From assembly GCF_010389155.1 (NCBI RefSeq), contig NC_057761.1:44812213-44876212 (forward strand): a stretch of 64,000 nt of DNA. Reading direction: 5' to 3'. A program made the translations under genes and the position numbers. The notes below the pieces were generated by a model. It had not been told where the DNA came from, did no database searches, and worked only from the letters and a program-made list of their open reading frames with translations. This DNA comes from Erigeron canadensis. Its lineage: Eukaryota; Streptophyta; Magnoliopsida; Asterales; Asteraceae. Shown one piece after another: positions 38,125-48,613 of the stretch; the stretch's first letter is position 1; each line of letters begins with the position of its first letter.

Positions 38125-41100
38125 TTAAGAATGTGGCCCTTCGCCAATTTTCCTTTTCTTGGCAACTGATGAGATCGACTGCTTGTCTTCCTGATCAAAT
38201 CCCAATCTTTCTTCAACATTTTCTTTGAACTTGATCAGGTTCTGCAATATATACTCCCAGCCTTTCTCAAACTTGTTCTTGTGTTGCCTCTTGGCCAAAA
38301 TATCCAACATCTCCACATGTTCAGAATGACCATACTGATGAATATCAGGATTTTCAGTCGTTCGAGTTGGTCCACCAAAGTATTGTACCTTAACCACATA
38401 ATGTCTGGCACCTGGCTTGATTGAAACTTGCACATCTTGAATTTTGCCCTTGTTATGCCTTCGACGCCGCACATCTTGCAAATATGTTCGAGCCTCAGAT
38501 TCATTTGTCAGCTTGATCTGGCTTGTGCTTAGCTTCTGAGTGGCTGCTCGAATGTCATCATTGGTTGGTTCAGAAGGTTCCACCCAAGTCCTTAGATTGG
38601 CATCTCTGGGCAATGCCTTAGTCTTATGTTTCTTTCCTTTGACCTTGGGTGGATTCAATACTTGGCTTACAATCTTCTTTACTTGTTCAGTCCTTTTCAA
38701 AATCCCTTCTGACCTTATTTCCTTAGCCTTCTCCACTGATACATTTAGACAACCAGCATCAAGTTTGGCCTCATCATCTTGATAGTGTTTGTCCAGTTCA
38801 ACCTCCAGCATTTCATTCACACATTTCACAATCCTTGCATCTTCTTTTATTTTCTTGTATTCCACCAGTTGTATGCCAAGGAGTTGTGCGTCAGTTGCAT
38901 CAACAAGGGTGAGTGGGAAAGATTTCCTAGATTCTTCTTGATTAATCTTCATTTGTTTCTTTCTTTCCTTAACCAGATACCCAATCCTTGCTAGCTTCTG
39001 ACTTTCACTTTCAGTGACTGGAGGCAATTGGTCAATGTTGCCAGTTTCTAATAATGGTGCATCAGTGGCCAGCTTGTCAGATTCATCAGTGGCCATAGCC
39101 TTTCCTTTATCAACCTTCCCCTTTAGCACAACATCATCAATATGCCCACCAGCTTCAGTACTGGTGGCAGCTACCAGCTCTTTCCCAGTGGTTTTGGGAA
39201 CTTCAAGGGCAGTAGAAGAAGTATGCACAGATCTTTCCCCCTTGGCAGCATCTAGCCCCTTACGAATACTATCAAAATCTAAAGGGCTTGAAGGCAAATT
39301 GGCTAGAGGCTGCCACGACTGCATATCTTTACACTGCTTGAAAGTCCCACAAACCAACCTCATAGTCCTCCATAGATGATTGATTTCCTTAGATTGAGTC
39401 ATAACATTTTCAAAGGTGTGCACTTGACTCTTTTGTATGTCAGTTAAAAGCTTCGTATCATCTGGCGAGAGACTAGAGGGAACCATCTCATGAAGAACTT
39501 CCTTCAACAAAGTCTTCAACTCTTCATTCTTGTTTCTACCAGCTTCAGTTGTCAGATTGGTTAGAGCAGTAGAGTGTTCAGATACCTTGCTGGCCAGAGT
39601 ATCAAGACTGCACCTCAACCGATCAATCTCAGATGTTATGGGAGTGAGATCAACCTAGGGCGCTGCAGTCTTGGTGATCTCAGATATCACCTTTTCCAAA
39701 AATACTTGTTCTCTGGCAGCCAAGGTGTCTTCAATCTTCTGACCAACTGAAGTGGCCAACTGGTTACCAAGCTCAGTCACATTAAGACCAGGTTTTTCAA
39801 AGAGCAACTTAACCTGTCTTTCAAGTTCCTTCACATCCACCTCTGAAGATCTGACAATATTAGTTAGTAAGTTGGTGATGGAAGATGTGACACCAGTTTG
39901 GGTTAATGCAAATGCCTCCCTTAATGATGTTGCCAGTTGATTGGAGAACTGCACCAACTCATTGAGCTTGCCAAACACTAAGTCCTCATTAGCAGAAAAT
40001 TTATTGATCCCCAGGTCAACCACTCTAACATTTGTGATATGCTCCTTCTGGTACCTGAGAGGGACTTAGCATTTTTATCAAGTGCCTTTTGAATCTCATC
40101 CACCCTCGTAAGAAGGTTTGAGAGATCGGATTGAAAGGCAACAAATTGACTATCCAGTGACGGAGGGGAAGATGTCACTGGACCTGCTTGAAGGGCTACA
40201 GGTACAACTGGAAAGGTAAGATAAATGATGGTTCACCAGTTGTAGTAGCAACAGTTGAAAGAAGAGGAGTTGTTGAAGAAATGATGGGAAGAGATTCAAG
40301 TTGTCGTTCATGCTGAGAATGCTCAGGTGTGAACGACGGCGACGGTGGTGTTAGGATGTGTTTATTTCTAGGCACACCCATGGAAGATAGTAGCTGGCGA
40401 GAGGCGAATATAGGAGGTTCTTGTAAGCTTTCTGGTAAAGGAGGTGAAATTGAAACTTGGCGATCTAGGGGTTGATCAGAAAAGGAAGGGAGCTGATCAT
40501 GTACAGATGCATCAACCATTTCCTGATCAGATTTAGTTTCAAAAGAGTCCGAGGACTCAAGCTGAATTTCACCCTCAAATATGCCTAGATTCATAAATGA
40601 TAGGGGTGGCTGAACAGATTGTTCAGGCTCCTGATGACCAGTTGTCGGAATTACTTCCTGAAAAGATGTCACTTGTGCCTCAACCACAACTGCTCTTTCC
40701 TCAGTCGTGGTATCATTGGCCGTAGAATTTGGAACCTCGGTCTCCAGCTGTGACTGGCCAGAGACTTCGTCAGTTCGTGCAAGTGTGTCAGAAGTTTGGC
40801 TCTGCAAGTTGAGTGCTGACACGGACTCTACTCTGGGTTGGGCTGACCCAGTAATAACTTCACCACTCTCTCCTAAAGAAGTTTCGAGAGTGGTTGCTTG
40901 CGGTTGTTCCTTTTGACTTTCTTCAGGTACTTGTTGGGAAGCACCTGAAGGGCTAATTGGGGAACTAATGTCAGTGGCACGTTCTGACCTTTTCTTACGA
41001 CGGGTTTTTGACCTTTGTGCCTTTGGAGCAGCCTGAAGACCTATTGGGAAGTCTCCAGGGTGGGTGAGAGGTTGGACTGACACACTGGAGCTGGTAGGGT

Positions 41101-42114
41101 TAGACTGTTGCCCAGGTTCGGCAACTGTCACATTACCAGCAGACGAACTGGTGGGTCCCTCATTTTTTTGAGGCCCGCCCGGTTGTCTTTCTGACTCACC
41201 TGGTATTGCTGCATCAGTTTTAGAGAATGCCAGTATCATTCTCGGAGGAATCTGGACCTCGTTAGCAGTGGATACAAGGTTGTCCAGATTTCTCAGTAAT
41301 TCTGGCACAGAGTAAAGAGACTGTGTGTTTTTATATTCGTCTCTGCCCAGAATTAATTTGAAACAAAGAGATAAAAATCGAGAGAAGGGGATACATGGAC
41401 CCCTATTACCTTTCAATTTGAAGACAAGGCTTCTGAAGAGGATGCTCGTGAAGTCTACTCTCAGTCCATACCAAAGGCAATATGCCATTTCTGCCTGGAA
41501 GGAGTTTATCTGGTCCAAACCACTAGAACTCCCTCCTAAACTCTCCACCAGATGAACCATGAAATATTTCCAAGAGGGTGAAAGCCCTCTCATCGTTATT
41601 GACCCCTTGGTTCTCAATACTCCACCTTCCAAGACCTCATTATTGCCCATGTCAAGAAAGACCTGGCGGAAGTTTATATTACTGGGGATCACCACTGGAC
41701 GTTCATCAGTTCTCCAGTAATTGAGGTTAAGGGCATCCCTCAAAGTTTCAGTGGTGATGGTACACGGGACTGACCCATCCTTTAAGGTGAAAGAGATGGA
41801 TGAGCAGTCAGGCGAGTTAAAGCCGTGTACCAGAACTCACACAAGTAATCATGGTACATCTTGTGTGGGTTCAAGGAAAAGGCATCGCTGAGTGGAGAAT
41901 CCTTGAAGAAGGATTGGATTTTCCCAATTAGAGTATCAGCGGCCTGTTGCCCTTGAAGAGATGCCATGGGGTTGTTTGGATTTAATTTAATTATTTTGGA
42001 GTTCATGGGGGCCCCAACAGCATGGTGAACGTTATCAGATGGAACATACTCAACAGTGAGTAAGTTCACATCACGAGTACGAGAGGAAAAAGATGAAGAA
42101 GATTTAGGTGCCAT
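38125..42114 (-). pseudogene. Extra post-pol ORF of Sirevirus (env-like position), ~1330 codons
   Basis: This ORF of unknown function lies between pol and the 3' LTR. The N-terminus (MAPKSSSSFSSRTRDVNLL) leads to a globular region with YHDYLCEFWYTA and TTETLRDALNLNYW, a module I associate with Asteraceae Sirevirus ORFs. A long Ser/Pro/Gln/Glu-rich middle follows. The C-terminal part is predicted-helical and charged, with NLS-like KTRRKKRSER and AKKRKIG. I see no signal peptide or membrane helix, so 'env' is positional only. One in-frame TAG (39655-39657) splits it just before the 497-codon C-terminal frame. Copy 2 also has frameshifts near 41818 and 40060 that copy 1 lacks, so these are probably sequencing errors. 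At ~1330 codons it exceeds the ~600-aa ORFs described for soybean SIRE1. Confidence 0.8.
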
Positions 42115-42801
42115 TTGATCAGATTGTGAAAGTGAAATTGATTTAGGATTTAGGGTTTTGGACTTAAAGAAGAAAGAGAGAAAGGGATCTCGAATTTTGT
42201 ATGATTGGAAGAGTAAATGAAGGGAATGAATGTGCGAAGTAAATGAGAGAAATGTTTGGGTAGGGGTATATATAGGTAATATAATAATACCAAAATATAT
42301 ACGAAAAGATTTTTAATCCCCAAATTTTCAAAATCGTGTTTTAAAAGATTTTTAGAAAATTTGAAATTCAAAAATAATTAATACCATCTCATCAAGCATT
42401 AAATGCTACGACGGCTGGTATTCTCACGCGCCCACTACCTGCAACAATCCCCATAAAACCTGCATTCCTTTTATCAAAATGGTTTTGACACGTCAAGTGA
42501 CGGTTGGGAGTGGGTTTAGACACTCGAATACCATAACGTGTCACAAGTATTGACCAAGTATACTTACCGTTATGATGATTTGGTTGACCACCAGTTTGAG
42601 ATAAGACCAAACATGTACACTGGAGAGTGTCCGGTGCCAGTTTCAACTGGAAAGATTTTCAAGTTGCAAAATTTTAAACAACAAAAGAAACAAATTTTAG
42701 TCAGTTTCACCTGGAGAATTCTCCAGATGCATTTTGAACAAAAATAAGTTTTGGTCATAAAAACATTTTGAGTCTATTCCCCCTAGAATGAAGAATCCAA
42801 T
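42115..42801. other. Spacer between pol and extra ORF of Sirevirus
   Basis: No supported coding sequence. On the minus strand this is the leader of the extra ORF. A TATA-like run (ctatatatacccc, reverse of 42266-42279) lies about 150 bp upstream of its ATG and could serve a separate transcript. The palindromic CTGGAGAATTCTCCAG is at about 42711-42726. Confidence 0.4.
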
Positions 42802-44176
42802 TCAAGGATTTAACATTCCCAATTCGCTGATGAGATGTTTAAAAGTCTTTTCATCAAGAGGTTTTGTAAACACATCAGCTAATTGTTTGTCAGTGGGAAT
42901 GAAATGAATTTCAATATCCCCTTTCATAACATGATCTCGAATAAAATGATACCTGATGTCAATATGTTTTGTCTTGGAGTGCATCACCAGGTTGTGAGAT
43001 ATTGCAATTGCACTGGTGTTGTCACAAAAGATTGGGGTTCTGGTATATTTCATACCATAGTTGAGCAACTGGTTTTTGATCCAAAGAATCTGGGCACAGC
43101 AACTGGCCGCAGAAATGTATTCTGCCTCAGCAGTTGACATTGAGACCGAAGTCTGCTTCTTGCTGGTCCAACTCACCAGTTTTCCCCCTAGGAAGTGACA
43201 ACCTCCAGTTGTAGACTTTTTATCAATCTTACAACCTGCATGATCTGAATCTGAATAACCCATCAGATCTAACCCTGAGCCTTTGGGATACCAAAGACCA
43301 AGGCTAGGACACCCTTTCAGGTACCTAAAGATGCGCTTAACAACATGCAAATGTGATTCTTTTGGTTAGCCTGAAATCTGGCACATAAACATGTTGCAAA
43401 CATTATATCTGGCCGACTGGCAGTTAAATACATCAGTGAACCAACCATTCCACGATACTCTTTTTGATCCACTGGTTTTCCATTTGGGTCAGAATCCAAA
43501 TTTAAGGGTGCTGCAATGGGTGTGTTTTTAGATGGGATTGAATCATATTTGTATTTTTTAACAAATCTCTGACATATTTTTCTTGGTTAACAAAAATACC
43601 TTCCATGGTTTGTTTAATTTGTAAGCCTAAGAAAAATGTTAATTCACCCATTAAACTCATTTCGTATTCTTTTGACATGATTTTTGAAAAGTTCTCACAC
43701 ATTGCATCATCAGTCGAGCTAAAAATAATGTCATCAACATAAATTTGTACCAGCAAGATATTACCTTTTTCTTTTAAGATGAACAAGGTATTATCAATTG
43801 CACCTCTTTCAAAACCATTTTTGGTAAGATGTTTGGTCAGTGTGTCATACCAGGCTCTTGGGGCTTGACGAAGACCATACAATGCTTTGTTAAGTCTGTA
43901 TACCCAATGAGGATGCTTTTCATTCAAGAACCCTGGTGCTTGCTGAACATACACTTCTTCTTCCAAAGTTCCATTTAGGAACGCACTTTTGACATCCACC
44001 TGGAAGACTTTAAATTGCAAATGAGCAGCATAAGCCAAGAAAATTCTAATGGCTTCAAGTCTTGCAACTGGAGCAAAAGTTTCATCAAAATCAACACCTT
44101 CTGCTTGACAATAGCCCTTGGCAACTAATCTTGCTTTGTTCCTAACAACATTGCCATCTTCATCCATCTTGTTTCA
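42802..44176 (-). pseudogene. Sirevirus reverse transcriptase - RNase H
   Basis: Copies element RNA to DNA and degrades the RNA strand. The frame enters after a TGA (44174-44176) with [21 protein letters not shown] motifs include [40 protein letters not shown] and the YVDD catalytic box at 43730-43741. The frame shifts near 43540-43500 and 43360 (missing bases compared with copy 1). RNase H features are [21 protein letters not shown] and the terminal ADVFTKPLDEKTF, ending at TGA 42802. Confidence 0.9.
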
Positions 44177-45546
44177 GTAGACCCACCTCGTTCCAATGGG
44201 TTCTTTCTTTAACCCTGGAGGACAAGGAACAAGTTCCCAAACATTGTTCCTTTCGAACTAGTTGAGTTCTTCTTGCATAGCCTCAACCCAGCTTGGATCT
44301 GCCAAAGCCTCGTCAATCTTCTTCGGTTCAATCAGTGATAAGAAGGTGACGTTCAAGCATTGTTCACTTGTGGCTCTTCTAGTCTGAACCCCACTATCTG
44401 GATTTCCAATAATTTGCTCAATGGGATGAGCAACTGTCCATTTAGTGTATTGACTAGGTTGATTTTGTACAACATCAGTGCAAGACACCTGACGATCTTC
44501 AACAGTTATGGCAACTGAAGAAGGATCAGCCCAAACTACTTCAACTTCTTCATCAGTGTCAACTGGCGTGTTGACATGATTATCTTCAAATAAAGGCATA
44601 TTTTGAGGAATTGGAGAAGTCTGATCTGGTTCTAACGTTGTTGTGGCACGAACATCTGATCCAATCACCAGTTTCTGTGGTACATTGAAACTGATGGAGG
44701 GATAGAATGGAGTGTCACAGGAGCTTTTCTTTAGTATAACTAGTTCCAAGTCCTGGTGACTGGAAACATCTCTTGGTGTATTGACTGATTGATGAACTTG
44801 ATCAGATACACCAAAATCAACTGGGACAACTGGAGATAAATCAAGGCTAGGTCTTTTATTGATTGCTTCATTAGATTCATCGAATGTGACATGAATTGTC
44901 TCATGTACCTTTTGGAGTCTATAATTATAAACTCTATAGGCTTTTCTAATATCTGAATACCCCACGAAAACACCCTCATCAGCCTTTGCATCGAATTTTC
45001 CCAACTGACTGGAATCGTTTAAGATAAACACTGGACAACCAAATACATGGAAATATCCAATATTTGGTTTGCGATTCCTGAGGACTTCATAGGCAGTCTT
45101 TCTATGTCTCTTGACATAAACTGACCGATTTTGGTATGGCAAGCAGTTGCCACAGCTTCAGCCCAAAAACAGGTGGGAAGACCAGATTCAGATTACATAC
45201 TTCTGGTAGCTTCAATTAATGTGCGATTCTTTCTTTCAACCACACCATTTTGCTCTGGAGAACGAGCTGATGAGAAGTTCTGAGAAATGCCAGTGTCAGT
45301 GCAAAATGATTCCAATTCTTTGTTGATGAATTCAGTTCCATTATCACTTTGCAACTGACAGACTTTCTTGGTATACTTGAGCTCAATTCTCTTGATAAGA
45401 GAGATAATTTCACCAGGTGCATCACTTTTTGATCTGATAAATACCACCCAACAATACCTGGTGTATTCATCAACAACAACTAAAGTGTACCTTTTACCAA
45501 CTTTAGTTTGAACATTCACTGGACCAAAAAGATCCATATGAAGCAT
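44177..45546 (-). pseudogene. Sirevirus integrase
   Basis: Inserts the cDNA into the genome. The core (45546-45193) carries the D,D-35-E triad in LHMDLFGPV, QSDNGTEF and SPEQNGVVERKNR. A TAA at 45193-45195 interrupts the core where Copia integrases continue into an ...FWAEAV-like stretch. The C-terminal half is open at 45142-44258 (YEVLRNRKPNIGYFHVFGCP, KADEGVFVGYS), ending in TAG at 44258-44260 within the conserved ELN-FERN stretch that joins IN to RT. Confidence 0.88.
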
Positions 45547-45556
45547 GTGAAGAGGT

Positions 45557-46132
45557 TCAGTGATACTGAAGTTTTGTCTGGTCTTGAAACTGGCTCTTTT
45601 CTTTTTTGTTCATCTCACACCCTGGACATGGCTTCTCCTTTTTAAAGGAAATTAAAGGTATCCCATCCACCAGTTGTTTTCTTGACAACTTATTGATATT
45701 TTTGAAATTGAGGTGGGATAACCTTTTATGCCATAGCCAGTTGGTGTCCTCATCTGCCTTAGCATAGAAACAATGCTCTTTTGGAGCTGGTTCCATGTCC
45801 ATTATGTACACATTCCCTTTCCTTGGTGCAATCATTACCACTTTCCAATCCTTGTTAAATATGGTGCCTTGAGCAATATCAAACAGAACCTTATATCCAT
45901 CATCACAAAGCTGACTGACACTTATCAGGTTATATTTCAAACCATTAACAAATGTAACTTTTGTGAACTGGACCTGCCCATTGTTAACTACACCATATCC
46001 TTCAGTTTTTCCACTTCCATCATTACCAAATGTCACTGCCGGTCCATCTTGGACAGTGAACTCTTCCAGCAGGGACTTACATCCGGTCATAGTCCGGCCA
46101 GCAGCGTTGTCCAGATACCATATATTCTTCTT
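45557..46132 (-). pseudogene. Sirevirus protease and GAG-pre-integrase region
   Basis: The frame after TGA 46133-46135 opens with KKNIWYLDNAAGRTMTG. The aspartic protease triad that is D-S/T-G in most Copia elements here reads D-N-A, in both copies. It continues through a pre-integrase zinc-binding region (NWLWHKRLSHLNFKNINKLS, CPGCEMNKKEK). A one-base frameshift in an A-rich run at about 45600 separates it from the integrase core. It overlaps the end of the gag frame (46077-46132) in another frame. Confidence 0.8.
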
Positions 46133-47828
46133 TCAATCGCCCTGCACACCCAAGTAGATAATTAGTTATTTTTGTGAACCGATCTTTTCTTGATGGGTCC
46201 ACCAGACTTCTCTTGAGATTTCTCAGCAGATTTACTTGGGTTGGAACTGGAGGATTATTTCCAGCTTCAGGAGTAAAAACAATTGGTTTGATGGAAACAA
46301 CAACATCCTCCTTTTTTATTCCAGATTTTGCTCCTTTTTGAGCAGATTGATTTTGTTTTTGCTTTTGCTTTTGCTTCAATGGAGGAGTTTTAACAACTTG
46401 TTTTTCAACTGAAGAAGACGAAGCTCCTTCCAGATTTTTTATTCTGGCAGTACAACTTTGTACTTGCCTAGACAAATTTTGGATTTGACTCTCTAGTTTT
46501 AACAAAAAGTTGTTTTCTTCAGGCTGCTGGACCTTGGACTTGGGTTCAGCAAAATTTTGAGTCTTTGGAGTTTTGGGCTCTTTGGACTTTTGAGGTAAAG
46601 GATTATCACCAGTTTCCCTTTTAACTGGAGCTTTAGCCTTCTTGGCTCCAGTTTTGACCTCAACAGGGGTGGTCTCAATGGATTCAGATTTGGCAATGTT
46701 AGAGGAGTCATAAGGAGTCTCAACTCTAACTGATTCTGGCATCTGGTGAATTGTGGGCAAAACAGCTGCCATCTGAAGATCACCAGATTTCCAGGCAGTT
46801 TTTTGAGCATCAATGGTTTTTGAAAAAGCGTCATAATTTTTACCAGATGCTTGTACCCAAGAATTAATAACCATGTGTTCTTTTTCAAGATCAAATTTTA
46901 GTTTTTGGTTATCTCTTTCCAATGCCTCATTTTTCAAATCTGACTCCTTGAGAGCCAACTGGACACTCTGCAAATCATTAATTTGACCTTTCATGTTGTT
47001 AAACTCAATTAAAACAGTTTCCAAGTATCTTTCACAGTCAGTTCTCATAGTTTCAACAAATAACAGGTCGTCATTTAATGATTCAGCAATATCCGGTTTT
47101 AATTCTGTATCCAATTCAACATCATAATCTCTTACCTTCTTTAAAATGATGTCTACCCATCTTCCAGTTGCAACATCATCTTTCACCACTAGTTGTTGAT
47201 TTTCTAATGCCATGAAACACACATCTCTAATCTCTTTTTCATCATCAGAGAGTTCCCATTTCCCTTCAGTTTGAGCCATCATGCACTTGTTCTTTTCTTT
47301 CTCTTTTTCTTGTTCAAGAGACATGAGAGCAATTTGGGCCTTATGTTTCTTGTATTTGGCCTTATAATCATCAGTTTTAACAAAATTTGGGACAACAGGA
47401 CCAGTTTGGTTGTTCATCTGACTAGATCTGCATTCCTTCATGAAATGACCTTTCTTACCACATTTGTAGCAGATAAGATTGGCCTTATCCAGAGAATTTG
47501 AACTGGAAGCATTATTGGACCCATTAAATCGATTAGATTTATGCTTGAACCTGTTAAAGGTTTTAGCAATCATGGCTACCAGATCATCATCGTCAGTTTC
47601 CTCACAACCATTACTTAGATTAGTGGTTAGGCCAGAGTTCAGTAAGTTGTTTAACATCTCCTTCATAGAATGTAACTGGACATTCTCAGCAGACATTAAA
47701 GCATCACAAGGTTGCCCAGTAAGGTTGGCAACCTTGGAACTCTGAGCATGGTTTAGAGCATCTTGCTCAGCCAATTCTTGCAGCATCATTATCTTCAGTG
47801 AATCTGAAGGCTCCATAAAGGGAAGCAA
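46077..47828 (-). pseudogene. Sirevirus gag, C-terminal part with zinc knuckle
   Basis: Nucleocapsid part of gag. The CCHC knuckle CYKCGKKGHFMKEC (C-x2-C-x4-H-x4-C) is encoded at about 47431-47475. It is followed by a long charged coiled-coil-like region (TKLKPDIAESLNDD..., QLALKESDLKNEALERDNQK) and Pro/Lys/Gln-rich sequence (QKQKQKQNQSAQKG). The frame is +1 relative to the N-terminal gag frame; the shift lies near 47770. It terminates at 46077 after overlapping the protease frame. Confidence 0.85.
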
Positions 47829-48555
47829 TAGTATGGCTGTGCAAGGTCTTACCTTGTCTTAAGACAAGAACCATGTGTGCCCATTTGGATGGCAAGACAT
47901 CACAAAATTTCTCAAGAAGAATATCCTTATCCTTCTCCACTCCCAAGCCTCTAAGTTGATTAATTAGGCCAGTAAATCTGGTGTAAGTACCAGGTAAACT
48001 TTCATTGGGAAGAGCAAAGAAGGATTCATACTTCTTATTAAGAGCAACCTTTCTGGTGACAATGGTGTCATTTCCTCCTTCAAACTGGAGAACTAATTCA
48101 TCCCACATAGATTTAGCACTGGGAAACAGCACAAGTGTTGGAATTAGTTCCCCAGGAACAGCAGCAAGGATCATGTTTTTCAGTCTGGTATCAAGATCAA
48201 CCAGTCTGCGATCCTCGTCTGACCAATGTTCCTTAGACTTTTCCCTGGTACCTCTTCTCCCAGTAGGGTCAAGAAGAGGGCTAACACCACTTGACATGGG
48301 TATATATGGTCCATCCTTAAGAATTTTCAACATATACCTCGCTATCCCACCAAAATGCAAGAGCATTCTATCTTTCCATGTACCAAAGGTCTCACCATTC
48401 CCATCGAATTTGGGAACTGGAGTGTTAGAGTAATGTACATGGACATGGTTTGCTCCAGGAGGAGGAGGAAGAGGAGGAGGGTTAGTATTTAAAGGAGTTG
48501 TAACATTAGGATTAGATTCATTTGGACCATAACCATTCTCACCTTCAGCAGCCAT
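47767..48555 (-). CDS. Sirevirus gag, N-terminal part
   Basis: Capsid-like region of a Copia gag (UBN2 type). It starts MAAEGENGYGPNESNPNV 45 bases inside the PBS. Typical features are NTPVPKFDGNGETFGTWKDRM, a SAKSMWDELVLQFEGG segment and TRFTGLINQLRGLG. The open frame ends at 47767, but the family continues in the other frame (LAEQDALNHAQ), so the 262-codon product is truncated by a frameshift and is not a natural end. Only one copy of this part exists in the window, because copy 1 stops at the gap. Confidence 0.88.
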   Translation of the reverse strand: MAAEGENGYGPNESNPNVTTPLNTNPPPLPPPPGANHVHVHYSNTPVPKFDGNGETFGTWKDRMLLHFGGIARYMLKILKDGPYIPMSSGVSPLLDPTGRRGTREKSKEHWSDEDRRLVDLDTRLKNMILAAVPGELIPTLVLFPSAKSMWDELVLQFEGGNDTIVTRKVALNKKYESFFALPNESLPGTYTRFTGLINQLRGLGVEKDKDILLEKFCDVLPSKWAHMVLVLRQGKTLHSHTIASLYGAFRFTEDNDAARIG

Positions 48556-48599
48556 CGAAGCAGACCTAGGTTATAAAATTGAAACAATTCAACCTGCCT

Positions 48600-48611
48600 G
48601 CTCTGATACCA
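48600..48611 (-). other. Primer binding site, initiator tRNA-Met
   Basis: The minus strand reads TGGTATCAGAGC, complementary to the 3' end of initiator tRNA-Met, two bases inside the 5' LTR end. This is the standard Copia PBS. Confidence 0.92.
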
Positions 48612-48613
48612 CT

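Larger units (their letters stand above)
30636..47572. repeat. 17-kb duplicated segment, copy 2 (starts at the N gap)
   Basis: This 16,937-bp segment starts at the first base after the N run with the sequence found at 13575 and stays collinear with copy 1 to 47572, the equivalent of the last base before the gap. Single-base losses are concentrated in its first ~2.5 kb, i.e. at its own contig end. Substitutions are rare; a few cluster around 41800-42500. Confidence 0.9.

Noticed and set aside
38125..42114. Extra Sirevirus ORF as a host gene
   Set aside because: It lies between pol and the 3' LTR inside one target duplication, so it belongs to the element.
13575..47572. A genuine tandem segmental duplication with two Sirevirus insertions
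   Set aside because: Both limits coincide exactly with a 100-N gap and the two halves share one pair of target duplications, one 5' LTR and one gag start. Contig overlap explains this more simply.
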